Part shown: one piece after another, positions 26,063-34,258 of the stretch
Layout: every line of letters begins with the position of its first letter
How positions within the stretch are numbered: the first letter of the stretch is position 1
Source of the DNA: Chloroflexota bacterium
GTDB taxonomy: Bacteria > Chloroflexota > Anaerolineae > Aggregatilineales > Phototrophicaceae
Assembly (NCBI GenBank): GCA_011525385.1
Contig: WTGF01000116.1
Span: forward strand, 1 to 61,699
DNA length: 61,699 nt
Reading direction: 5' to 3'
Made by a program: the position numbers and the translations under genes
Notes under the pieces: generated by a model
Seen by the model: only the letters and a program-made list of their open reading frames with translations
What the model was told of the DNA's origin: nothing
Database searches by the model: none

Positions 26063-27982
26063 ATGTCAAAACGTCATATTTATCTGGAAGATCTACCGCT
26101 GGACGAGGCGCGGGCGAGGCTGCGAGCGGCTTTGCTGGCCGCCGGACGGTTGGCGCCGCTGCCGGGTGAAGTTGTCGCGCTGGCCGACGCCTTGGGACGC
26201 GTCACCGCCGAACCGGTGCGGGCGAAGCTATCCTCGCCGCATTATCATTGCGCGGCCATGGATGGCTATGCCGTCGCCGCTGCCGATACCCGGGATGCGC
26301 GGGAAACACAAGCCCTTAGCCTGCGGCTCGGGCGGGGGGCGCACGCGGTCAATACCGGCGATCCCCTGCCGGACAACACGGACGCCGTGATCATGATCGA
26401 GAATGTTAATCAGACCGACGATGGCCGTCTCTTGATCTACGCCTCGGTCGCGCCCTGGCAGCACGTGCGCCTTATGGGCGAGGATATGGTGACGACGGAG
26501 ACCGTCCTGCAAGTGAATCATCAGTTGCGGCCGGTCGATCTGGGCGCGCTGGCCGGCTGCGGACATACGACCGTTTTGCTGCGGCGCAAGCCGCGCGTCA
26601 CGATCATCCCGACCGGGGGCGAGCTCGTGTCGCCCGGCCGTCGCCCCGAACGCGGTCAACTCATCGAATACAATAGCCTGATCCTGCGGAGCCAGATCCG
26701 CGAGGCGGGCGGCGAGGCGACCACGTCCGAGATCGTCGGCGATTCACTCGGTGACTTACGCAGCGCGCTCCAAGACGCGCTCGGTTCCGCGCCGGAGTTA
26801 GTTCTGGTTCTCTCGGGTTCATCGGCCGGCAGCCACGACTTCACAGCCGGCGCGATTGAGGAATTGGGCGAGTTGCTGGTCCATGGTATTGCCGTTCGAC
26901 CTGGTCATCCCGTCATCATCGGCATGATCGGAACGACGCCGATTATCGGCGTACCCGGCTATCCGGTCAGCGCCGCGCTCACCGGTGAATTGCTGATCGC
27001 GCCCTTGATTCGGGGATGGCTGGGCTTGTCGCGCGAAGAGCCCGTGACGGTCGAGGCGGTCTCGACGCGCAAAATCGTATCGCCCCTCGGCGACGACGAT
27101 TTCCTGCGGGTGGCGCTGGCCGAGATCGACGGCCGCCTGCAGGCGACGCCCTTGCAGCGCGGCGCCGGTGTCATCACCTCGCTGGTGCAAGCGGATGGCT
27201 TGGCGCATATCCCCCGTTTTCACGAGGGCGTCGATCGTGGCCAGGCAATGCGCGTGAGCTTGTACCGTTCGCTGTCGCAGGTCAAAAGCACGATCATGGT
27301 CATGGGCAGCCACGATCCCATGCTCGATCTGCTGGCGACGCATCTGCGCCTGTTCTCGCCGGCGCGGCGCATGATCTCGGTCAATGTAGGCTCCATCGGC
27401 GGCTTGATCGCCTTGCGGCGCGGTGAAGCCCATCTGGCCGGCAGTCATCTCTTCGATCCGGCCACCGCGACCTATAACCTGCCCTTCACCCGCAAATACT
27501 TGCGAGACGAACCCTGCCAGCTTGTCATATTCGCTCAGCGCGAACAAGGACTCATACTGCCGCCGGGCAATCCGCGCGGCATCAGCGAGTTCGCCGAAAT
27601 TCGCGGCTTGCGCTATGTCAATCGGCAACGCGGCGCCGGTACGCGCGTCTTGTTCGACCACTTGCTTGAGCAGCACCGGATTGCGGCGGATGAGATCGCG
27701 GGTTACGAACACGAGGAAGTCACGCATTTGGGCGTGGCCGCGGCCGTCGCGGACGGCATCGGCGACTGCGGCATGGGTTTGCGCAGCGCGGCGGAAGCCA
27801 TGGGCTTGGACTTCCTCGGCCTGACCTGGGAACGATTCGACTTGGTGATTCCGGAGCGAACGCTGGAAACGACGGGCCTGCAAGCCCTGCTGAGCGTCCT
27901 GCGTAGCGCGGATTTCAAGCGCGAACTGGGCGCGCAGAGCGGCTATCGCAGCGACCAGACGGGGGAAGTCGTCGAAGTGTAG
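26063..27982 (+). CDS. MoeA-like protein fused to a C-terminal periplasmic-binding-protein-like domain
   Basis: Molybdopterin biosynthesis protein of about 639 residues. Residues 1 to about 405 are MoeA-like (AAMDGYAVAAADTRD, GDPLPDNTDAVIMIEN, LVLSGSSAGSHDFT, GVPGYPVSAALTGE). Residues of about 415-630 form a PBP-like domain (STIMVMGSHDPMLDLLATHL, VNVGSIGGLIALRRGEAHLA, RGAGTRVLFDHLLEQHR, GIGDCGMGLRSAAEAMGLDF) related to molybdate/tungstate binding domains. The GDEL motif seen in the first MoeA is PTGGEL here, so an Asp important in E. coli MoeA is replaced by Gly. It may be a metal-sensing or tungsten-specific variant. The ATG at 26063 follows the first moeA by 16 bp. Confidence 0.88.
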   Translation: MSKRHIYLEDLPLDEARARLRAALLAAGRLAPLPGEVVALADALGRVTAEPVRAKLSSPHYHCAAMDGYAVAAADTRDARETQALSLRLGRGAHAVNTGDPLPDNTDAVIMIENVNQTDDGRLLIYASVAPWQHVRLMGEDMVTTETVLQVNHQLRPVDLGALAGCGHTTVLLRRKPRVTIIPTGGELVSPGRRPERGQLIEYNSLILRSQIREAGGEATTSEIVGDSLGDLRSALQDALGSAPELVLVLSGSSAGSHDFTAGAIEELGELLVHGIAVRPGHPVIIGMIGTTPIIGVPGYPVSAALTGELLIAPLIRGWLGLSREEPVTVEAVSTRKIVSPLGDDDFLRVALAEIDGRLQATPLQRGAGVITSLVQADGLAHIPRFHEGVDRGQAMRVSLYRSLSQVKSTIMVMGSHDPMLDLLATHLRLFSPARRMISVNVGSIGGLIALRRGEAHLAGSHLFDPATATYNLPFTRKYLRDEPCQLVIFAQREQGLILPPGNPRGISEFAEIRGLRYVNRQRGAGTRVLFDHLLEQHRIAADEIAGYEHEEVTHLGVAAAVADGIGDCGMGLRSAAEAMGLDFLGLTWERFDLVIPERTLETTGLQALLSVLRSADFKRELGAQSGYRSDQTGEVVEV

Positions 27983-28026
27983 GCGCATGAGAGTTTGGGA
28001 CGCATAGCGCGCTCTGTACAAGGGGA

Positions 28027-28058
28027 TTCACCACAGAGGCGCATAGCGCACGGAGACT
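28027..28058. repeat. Single arm of the CACAGAGG repeat family
   Basis: TTCACCACAGAGGCGCATAG and the following bases match the left arm of the 4339-4512 element. No matching right arm was found nearby. It lies in the 319-bp convergent gap 27983-28301, together with three GTAGGGGCGA hairpins. Confidence 0.45.
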
Positions 28059-28088
28059 AAGCCTGTCGCCTGCCAAAAAGGGAAGCAT

Positions 28089-28247
28089 GTAGGGGCGAGC
28101 TATTAGCTCGTCCGTTTCTATAATTGCAAATGCGGCTGCGGGCGACCAGATTGGTCGCCCCTACCGTTTTCGATGTGATTGTAGCTGGAAATCTTGCAGG
28201 TTCATCAATAAATGGGAGGCATGTAGGGGCGAGCTATTAGCTCGCCC
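28089..28247. repeat. Cluster of three GTAGGGGCGA hairpin repeats
   Basis: Three hairpins of about 25 nt: 28089-28113 (GGGGCGAGC, TATTA, GCTCGTCC), 28140-28164 (inverted: GGGCGACC, AGATT, GGTCGCCC) and 28223-28247 (GGGCGAGC, TATTA, GCTCGCCC). The first and third share the same loop and are preceded by GGGA(A/G)GCAT. They lie between convergent moeA and fdhD transcripts and could act as terminators, but the same unit occurs in non-convergent gaps. Confidence 0.6.
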
Positions 28248-28301
28248 GTTTTATACTTGGAACGGAGGAACTGCGAGACGACCGAAGCTGACCGCCAGCA
28301 G

Positions 28302-29102
28302 TCACCCGCTTAAACCGAGCCGCCAGCCGCAGGTATAGACGCGCATGCCCCCGCGTCTCACATAGCCAATCACGCAGATATCCCAGGCCCCCGCCAATTC
28401 CACCGTGATGCTGGTCGGGGCTGTGCGGCTGGCGACGATTGGAATACGCATGCGCCGCGCCTTGCCCAACATCTCCGAACTGATGCGTCCGCTGGTCAAC
28501 AAGATGCGGTCGCGCGTATTGATCTTTTCCAGCAGCGCTTGCCCGGCTACCTTGTCCACCGCGTTATGCCGCCCGACGTCCTCGGCGCTGATCAGCAAGC
28601 CGGTCTCGTCGCCCAGCACCGCCGTATGCACGCCGCGCACGGCATTATAAAGGGCCGCCGCGCCTTGTAGTTCGCGCATCAAGCGCAGGATCGCATCCGG
28701 CGTCGTCTTGAAGGCGCTTTCCAAGGGCGGGTGCGCCTTGGTCAATTCCTGCCCGGTCATGCCGCCGCCGCAGCCCGTGGTCAAGATCATGCGCCGGGGC
28801 AACTGCACCTCGTCCCGCGTCAGGATGACGTCAACCACGCTGTTCGGGATATTGCTCTGCAGCAAGGCGATCTCGTCCGCCGCTTCGATCACGCCCTCGT
28901 TGTACAAGTAGCCGACTGCCAGCGCCTCCAGTTGCAGGGGGCTGCACATCATCGTCGCCAGCGACTGCCCGTTGACATAGATCGAGAGCAGTTGCTCGTC
29001 AATCACGCCACCGTCAACGCGGCTGACCTCGCCCCCTTCGACGACTTGATAGCTCAGCGGCTTGGCGCCCGCCAGTTCTTTAGCTTGCCTAGCGGTCGTC
29101 AT
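28302..29102 (-). CDS. fdhD: Formate dehydrogenase accessory sulfurtransferase FdhD
   Basis: Transfers sulfur to the molybdenum/tungsten cofactor of formate dehydrogenase, which is needed for its activity; 266 residues. Family segments are EALAVGYLYNEGVI, RRMILTTGCGGGMTG, DVGRHNAVDKVAGQAL, ILLTSGRISSEML and VASRTAPTSITVELA. Only one cysteine is present in the usual CxxC loop (TTGCGGG), a variant seen in other FdhD sequences. The start overlaps the stop of the ferredoxin-like gene (ATGA). It is the third gene of a minus-strand operon with NADH-dehydrogenase-like subunits, so that module belongs to a formate dehydrogenase. Confidence 0.92.
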   Translation of the reverse strand: MTTARQAKELAGAKPLSYQVVEGGEVSRVDGGVIDEQLLSIYVNGQSLATMMCSPLQLEALAVGYLYNEGVIEAADEIALLQSNIPNSVVDVILTRDEVQLPRRMILTTGCGGGMTGQELTKAHPPLESAFKTTPDAILRLMRELQGAAALYNAVRGVHTAVLGDETGLLISAEDVGRHNAVDKVAGQALLEKINTRDRILLTSGRISSEMLGKARRMRIPIVASRTAPTSITVELAGAWDICVIGYVRRGGMRVYTCGWRLGLSG

Positions 29103-29800
29103 CCGTTGTCCTTCTTGCGTTTGCGCCGGGTCTGACGCCGCAGCTCCTCGTCGCTCCAGCCCTGCTCAATGCCCCACTCCACCTTCGGCTTCAGGGCGCC
29201 TGTGGGGCAGACGCCCACGCATTGCCCGCAAAATACACAGGGCGAATCGGTCATGGATATGTCAAAAGCCGTCGCCACCGAAGTCTCGTGCCCGCGGTTT
29301 TTCAGCGTCAGCGCGAAGGTGAACTGGGCGTCTTCGGCGCAGACTTGCACGCAGCGCCAGCACAAGACGCATTGTTCGTAATCGCGCACGTAAAAGGGAT
29401 TGTCGTCGATCACTTCGCTTTCGCGCCGCCGCGCATCGGGGAAGCGTTCATCATCGGCGCTGTAGTCCGCTATCATGTCCTGGATCTCCGGCGCTTGCTC
29501 CAGGTTGACCGAGGCGTTCAACATTTCCAGGATGGTGCGCCGGCTGCGCTCGACCCGCTCGTTGCGCGTCTCCACCTGGGTATCGGCGCCGCATTCGGCC
29601 ACGCAGGCCGGCTGCAAAACGCGCCCGCCATCGACATCGACCACGCAGACGCGACAAAGGCCGTTGGGACTGGTCGCCTCGTGGTAACAGATGAGCGGGA
29701 TGTCGACGCCGGCTTCCCGCGCGGCTTCCAACAGTGTCGCGCCTTTTGCGACGCTGACGGGCTTCCCGTCCAGCGTGAGTTTGATCTTGTCGTCGGTCAT
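29099..29800 (-). CDS. Iron-sulfur subunit, HoxU/NuoG-N-terminal-like
   Basis: Electron-transfer protein of 233 residues. The N-terminal [2Fe-2S] ferredoxin domain has Cys38, 49, 52 and 66. Two [4Fe-4S] ferredoxin motifs follow: Cys144/147/150/154 (CVLCWRCVQVC) and Cys188/191/194/198 (CVFCGQCVGVCPTGA). The intervening NuoG-type His/Cys cluster region (about 88-120) has lost its cysteines. In NAD-linked formate dehydrogenases and hydrogenases this unit links the flavin subunit to the catalytic subunit; in FdhA it is often the N-terminus of the catalytic chain, whereas here it stands alone. The ATG at 29800 has GGAGG 9 nt upstream. It starts 4 bp after the NuoEF-like gene ends. Confidence 0.88.
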   Translation of the reverse strand: MTDDKIKLTLDGKPVSVAKGATLLEAAREAGVDIPLICYHEATSPNGLCRVCVVDVDGGRVLQPACVAECGADTQVETRNERVERSRRTILEMLNASVNLEQAPEIQDMIADYSADDERFPDARRRESEVIDDNPFYVRDYEQCVLCWRCVQVCAEDAQFTFALTLKNRGHETSVATAFDISMTDSPCVFCGQCVGVCPTGALKPKVEWGIEQGWSDEELRRQTRRKRKKDNG

Positions 29801-29804
29801 GCCC

Positions 29805-31511
29805 TCATTCCTCCGCGTCAAACAACTCCGGGAACTTCTCCAGCGCGCTCAGCACCGCTAGCGCCGCCGTATGACCCAAACCGCAGATCGAGGCTTCGCT
29901 CATGGTCAAGCCAATATCGTGCAGCCGCTCGCGATCGCCGGCGCGCGGCGCCTCCAGACGCTCCAGTATCTCGACTTGACGCTGGGTGCCCAGCTGACAG
30001 GGGAAACACTTGCCGCAACTTTCGTGCTGGAAGAACAGCCCCAGCCGCCTCAGCAGGTCGCGCAGGTCGGTCGAGTCATTAAAGACCATGATCGCCCCCG
30101 AACCGAAGGTGCTGCCGGCCGCGCGCAAATCCTCAAAGGTCAGTGGCACGTCGATCTCATGGGGCAAGAGGAAAGTGCCCGCCGCCCCGCCCATCAGCAC
30201 CGTTCTTAATTCGCCAACGACGCCACCGCAATAGTCGTCGAGGAATCGCCGCAGCGTGATGCCCGGCTGTATCTCATATACGCCCGGCCGACCCACGTGC
30301 CCGCTGACCGAGACCAGCTTCGTGCCGCTACTTTCCGCCGTGCCAAAACCCTTGAACCAATCCGCGCCCTGCCTGACGATGCCGGGGATGGCGCACAGGG
30401 TCTCGACATTATTGACCGCGGTCGGCTTCCCGAAGAGCCCGAAAGTTGTCGGATAGGGCGGCTTCATGCGCGGGAAGCCGCGCTTGCCCTCGATCGCTTC
30501 GAAGAGGGCGGTCTCCTCGCCACAGATATAAGCGCCGGCGCCCCGGCGTATGTCGATATCCAGCGAAAACTCGCTTCCCATGATCCCCGCGCCCAGGACG
30601 CCGGCCGCTTCCGCCTCTTGAATGGCGGAACCCAGGATGGCGGTCGCTTTGGGATATTCGCCGCGCACGAAGATAATGGCTTTGCCCGTGCCCACGGCGT
30701 AGGCGCCCAGCGCGATCCCTTCCAGCAGCAAGTGCGGGCGATGCTCCATCAAGACGCGATCTTTGAAGGTGCCGGGTTCGCTTTCATCGGCATTGCAGAC
30801 GACATACTTGACGTCGCCCGCCGCGCCGCGCGTGAACTTCCACTTCAAACCGGTAGGGAAAGCCGCGCCGCCGCGCCCGATCAAGCCGGAAGCCTCCACC
30901 GTCGCGATCACCTCCTCCGGCGACAGATCGAATATCGCCCGACGCAAGGCGCGGTAGTCGCCGTATGCTGAGAGCGTCTGCGGCGCCGCGTCAAGCGAGG
31001 GATCCAGCAAGACCGATTCATCATCGCCGGCCGGCGTAAAATATGCGCCATTCCAGATGCCAAGCAGGTCATCGACCGTCGCCTTTGGCAGCGCGATGTC
31101 ATCCTCGCCCCGTTCGCTGACCAGCGCCGCCGGCGCGTAATCGCACATGCCCAGGCAGGGAGAATGCTCAACGGTGTATTCGCCGTCGGCAGTTGTGCCA
31201 TCGCCGGAGAGGCCCAAGCGGTCGTGCAGACCATGCAGCACCTCGTCAGCGCCAACCAGGGCGCAGGTCGGGTCCGCGCAGACGCGAATGATGCGCCGGC
31301 CAGTGGGTTCTTCGTGGAAGAGCGTATAGAAACCGATGACGCCGTAGATGTCGGCTTCCGGCACGCGCAAGACATGCGATATCCGATGCACATTTTCCGG
31401 GCTGATATGCCCATGCGCCCTCTGCGCGTCCCAGAGCGCCGGCAGCAGCGCTTCGCGCCCGCGTCCGCGATAGGCCTCCAATAACGCGTCGATGTCATGC
31501 CCGGCGATCAT
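29805..31511 (-). CDS. NuoE-NuoF fusion, NADH-binding diaphorase subunit
   Basis: FMN- and Fe-S-containing NAD(H) oxidoreductase subunit of 568 residues. The NuoE-like thioredoxin-fold domain (about 1-150) carries [2Fe-2S] ligands Cys78, 83, 119 and 123. The NuoF-like part follows with the NADH/FMN motifs GRGGAAFPTGLKWKF, CNADESEPGTFKDR and GAGAYICGEETALFEAIEGK, and the [4Fe-4S] motif SCGKCFPC near 500. No extra ferredoxin domain is present at either end. Together with the next gene it forms the diaphorase half of a soluble NAD-dependent formate dehydrogenase or hydrogenase; FdhD downstream points to formate. The catalytic subunit gene is absent from the window. Ribosome binding site GGAGGG just before ATG 31511. 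Confidence 0.9.
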   Translation of the reverse strand: MIAGHDIDALLEAYRGRGREALLPALWDAQRAHGHISPENVHRISHVLRVPEADIYGVIGFYTLFHEEPTGRRIIRVCADPTCALVGADEVLHGLHDRLGLSGDGTTADGEYTVEHSPCLGMCDYAPAALVSERGEDDIALPKATVDDLLGIWNGAYFTPAGDDESVLLDPSLDAAPQTLSAYGDYRALRRAIFDLSPEEVIATVEASGLIGRGGAAFPTGLKWKFTRGAAGDVKYVVCNADESEPGTFKDRVLMEHRPHLLLEGIALGAYAVGTGKAIIFVRGEYPKATAILGSAIQEAEAAGVLGAGIMGSEFSLDIDIRRGAGAYICGEETALFEAIEGKRGFPRMKPPYPTTFGLFGKPTAVNNVETLCAIPGIVRQGADWFKGFGTAESSGTKLVSVSGHVGRPGVYEIQPGITLRRFLDDYCGGVVGELRTVLMGGAAGTFLLPHEIDVPLTFEDLRAAGSTFGSGAIMVFNDSTDLRDLLRRLGLFFQHESCGKCFPCQLGTQRQVEILERLEAPRAGDRERLHDIGLTMSEASICGLGHTAALAVLSALEKFPELFDAEE

Positions 31512-31629
31512 GCGCCCTCCACTTGTTCAGGGATCGAAAGTTTTCAGCCGTATCTACAGCATACCCTAAATTGAATTGTCTTACATGCCACGAGCCGCTC
31601 GGCGCGCGACCGACGGCTTGCCCAGAACA

Positions 31630-31965
31630 CTCCCGTTGGACAACAACAGGAACTGTTGTCCAACGGAGTGTGGGTTCTGTTTCGCAATGCTCTCTTTTCC
31701 TAGGGTTTTGCGAAACTGCGAAACTGAATTATGGCAAGCGATAGGTCTTGGCATTGTTCAGACCAGAGCCGCAAAACCTGAAATTATTTCGCTGATTTTC
31801 GAGCGACCAGATTGGTCGCCCCTACACATGTCTTTAATGTCGGAATCCGTAGGGGCGAGCCTTGGCTCGCCCGAACCATACCCCTCTGCGCCTCTATGGT
31901 GAATCCCCCGCCCAGCCCAAGAACGCTCCCGTTGGACAACAACAACAGGAACTGTTGTCCAACGG
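31630..31965. repeat. Duplicated composite hairpin repeats
   Basis: Two near-identical hairpins, stem CCGTTGGACAAC with GTTGTCCAACGG, at 31633-31666 and 31929-31965, 296-299 bp apart. Each is followed at a similar distance by a second motif (CCTAGGGTTTTGCGAAACTG near 31700; CCCTAGGGATTGCCGAACTG near 31998). Between them lie two GTAGGGGCGA hairpins (31801-31825 inverted; 31849-31872) and a CTCTGCGCCTCTATGGTGAA arm (31884-31904). The 662-bp gap 31512-32173 therefore consists mostly of repeats; no gene is seen. Confidence 0.6.
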
Positions 31966-32173
31966 TAGTGATGGTTCAGTTCGGACGGTCTTCCCAATCC
32001 CTAGGGATTGCCGAACTGCCGAACTAAATGGGAGAGCTTGTGGTAGATTTTGCGCTTTCCTGGCCCCATCTCCAACTGTCCACAGCGCTTGAACGCCAGT
32101 ATACTCTCTTGGCTTGATATCCAGCTCGTCGAGTCCGCGTCGCTGCCATAATAATCCAGGAGGTCAAGCGCCA

Positions 32174-34216
32174 ATGAGCGAGGATTTACGCCTGCGACCG
32201 CCAGCCACGCCGCTGGTCGTCAACGATCCCTATATGAGCGTCTGGTCGCTGGCCGACCGGCTGACCGACGACGATACCCGTCACTGGACCGGCCAGCCGC
32301 ATCCCATTTGCGGCCTGATCCGCATCGATGACGAGACCTGGCGTTTCATCGGCGCTCCTCTCGATTACATCGGCCTGGATGCGCCGGCCATGCGGCAGAC
32401 CTCGCTGACCGTCCTGCCAACCCGCACAGTCTATGAATTTGAAGCGGCTGGGGTCGCGCTCGCGCTCACCTTTATGACCGCCGCGCTCCCGCATGACCTC
32501 GAGTTGCTCTCGCGCCCGCTGACGACAATTGAAATGGACCTGCGTTCTCTGGATGGGCGGGCGCATCGCGCGGCGCTTTATCTTGACGTGCTGGGCCATT
32601 GGGTCGTCGACAATCCGGCGCAGAAGGTCATTTGGGGCCGTCACCGTCTTGACGATCAAGACACCCTATGGATGGGTTCGCTGGAGCAGCCGCTGCTGGC
32701 GAAATCGGGCGATGACCTGCGCATTGATTGGGGCTATCTGTATTTCAGTTCCATGGGACCGGCGCAGGGCGCTTTAGCCGACAACGCGACTCTGCGCAGT
32801 CAATTTGTGGATTCCGGCCGTCTGCCCGAGCGCGACGATACCGAGATGCCGCGGACCATCGACAGCCGGCCGCCGCACCCGGCTATGGCCTGGTCTTGTA
32901 ATGTCGGAATTGTCGGAGAAAGCGGCGCGTCCTGGCAGGTCATCCTGGCTTATGACGATGGCTTTTCTGCGGAATACATGCGGCGTCGGCTGCGCCCGTT
33001 TTGGCGCCGGCAGGGCATGACCGCCGCTGATCTGATCAGCGCGACTCGCCGCCAATTCGACGCGATTCGCGCGACATGCCGCGCTTATGATGAGGAATTG
33101 ATGGCGGATCTGCGCGCGGTCGGCGGGGAGAAATACGCCCGTCTGGCGGCGCTGGCATTCCGACAATGCCTGGGCGCGCACAAACTGGTCGCCGATCTGG
33201 ACGGGACGCCCTTGTTCTTCTCCAAAGAGAATTTCAGCAATGGCTGCATGGGCACTGTCGACGTCAGCTACCCTTCCAGTCCGTTTTTCTTGCTCTTTAA
33301 TCCCGATCTATTACAAGCCATGTTGACGCCAATCCTGGACTACGCCGCTTCCCCGCGTTGGAAGTTCCCCTTCGCTCCGCACGATATCGGGCGTTATCCC
33401 CTGGCCAACGGACAAGTTTATGGCGGCGGCGAAGCGAGCGAGTGGCGGCAGATGCCGGTCGAAGAATGCGGCAATATGCTGATCATGCTGACCGCCCTTT
33501 GTAAAGCCCGTTCGGACTTCAGCTATGCGCGGAAATACTGGAAGACCCTCACCGCCTGGGCCGAATATCTACTGGAAAAGGGACTCGATCCGGAAAACCA
33601 ACTCTGCACCGATGATTTTGCCGGACACCTGGCGCATAATGTCAATCTATCCGTCAAAGCGCTGATCGCGATCGCCGGTTATGCCTGGCTCTGCCGGGGC
33701 CTGGATCAGCCGGAGCGGGCCGCGCAGATCCGGCAGCGAGTTGAGCGCATGGTTGCCGACTGGCTGCGCATGGCCGCCGATGGCGACCACTATCGGCTGA
33801 CCTTTGATCGTCCCGGCACCTGGAGCCAGAAGTACAACCTCGTTTGGGATCGTCTGCTCGCTCTGGACCTTTTCCCGCCGATCTTGCGCCAAGCCGAGAT
33901 CGCCTTTTACAAGAAGAAGCGGGGTCGTTACGGCTTGCCGCTGGATAACCGGCACACTTACACCAAGCTGGATTGGGCCGTCTGGTCCGCGTCCCTGGCG
34001 GAATCCCAAGACGATTTCGAGGATTTCATCGCGCCGCTCGTCGACTGGCTCAACGAGAGCGAGAGCCGCGTTCCGCTGACGGACTGGTTCTACACCGACA
34101 GCGGCGCGCAGGCGGGCATGCAGGCGCGCTCGGTCGTGGGTGGAGTCTACATCAAGATGTTGTACAATAGCGCCATTCATGAGAAATGGCTTCGGCGCAG
34201 GCAGAACTTCGCTTGA
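32174..34216 (+). CDS. DUF4965/DUF5127-type glutaminase-A-like protein
   Basis: Large protein of about 680 residues resembling the fungal glutaminase A (GtaA)/DUF4965 family, whose C-terminal half folds as an alpha/alpha toroid like glycosidases. Recognisable stretches are TPLVVNDPYMSVWSLADRLT at the start, HWTGQPHPICGLIRID, YPSSPFFLLFNPDL, YGGGEASEWRQMPVEECGNM and TFDRPGTWSQKYNLVWDRLL. No signal peptide is present, so it is probably cytoplasmic, unlike secreted fungal relatives. The ATG at 32174 has AGGAGG 10 nt upstream. Substrate unknown; amide or glycoside hydrolysis are the alternatives. Confidence 0.8.
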   Translation: MSEDLRLRPPATPLVVNDPYMSVWSLADRLTDDDTRHWTGQPHPICGLIRIDDETWRFIGAPLDYIGLDAPAMRQTSLTVLPTRTVYEFEAAGVALALTFMTAALPHDLELLSRPLTTIEMDLRSLDGRAHRAALYLDVLGHWVVDNPAQKVIWGRHRLDDQDTLWMGSLEQPLLAKSGDDLRIDWGYLYFSSMGPAQGALADNATLRSQFVDSGRLPERDDTEMPRTIDSRPPHPAMAWSCNVGIVGESGASWQVILAYDDGFSAEYMRRRLRPFWRRQGMTAADLISATRRQFDAIRATCRAYDEELMADLRAVGGEKYARLAALAFRQCLGAHKLVADLDGTPLFFSKENFSNGCMGTVDVSYPSSPFFLLFNPDLLQAMLTPILDYAASPRWKFPFAPHDIGRYPLANGQVYGGGEASEWRQMPVEECGNMLIMLTALCKARSDFSYARKYWKTLTAWAEYLLEKGLDPENQLCTDDFAGHLAHNVNLSVKALIAIAGYAWLCRGLDQPERAAQIRQRVERMVADWLRMAADGDHYRLTFDRPGTWSQKYNLVWDRLLALDLFPPILRQAEIAFYKKKRGRYGLPLDNRHTYTKLDWAVWSASLAESQDDFEDFIAPLVDWLNESESRVPLTDWFYTDSGAQAGMQARSVVGGVYIKMLYNSAIHEKWLRRRQNFA

Positions 34217-34258
34217 GCGCTTCTCTGGCAGACATCACGGCATTAAGAAAGGATTAAC

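Noticed and set aside
26819..28021. 400-codon open frame on the minus strand
   Set aside because: Antisense to the MoeA-PBP fusion, with no domain or plausible start signal.
28089..28247. CRISPR array
   Set aside because: The three similar hairpins are unevenly spaced, in mixed orientation, recur singly across the window, and have no cas genes nearby.
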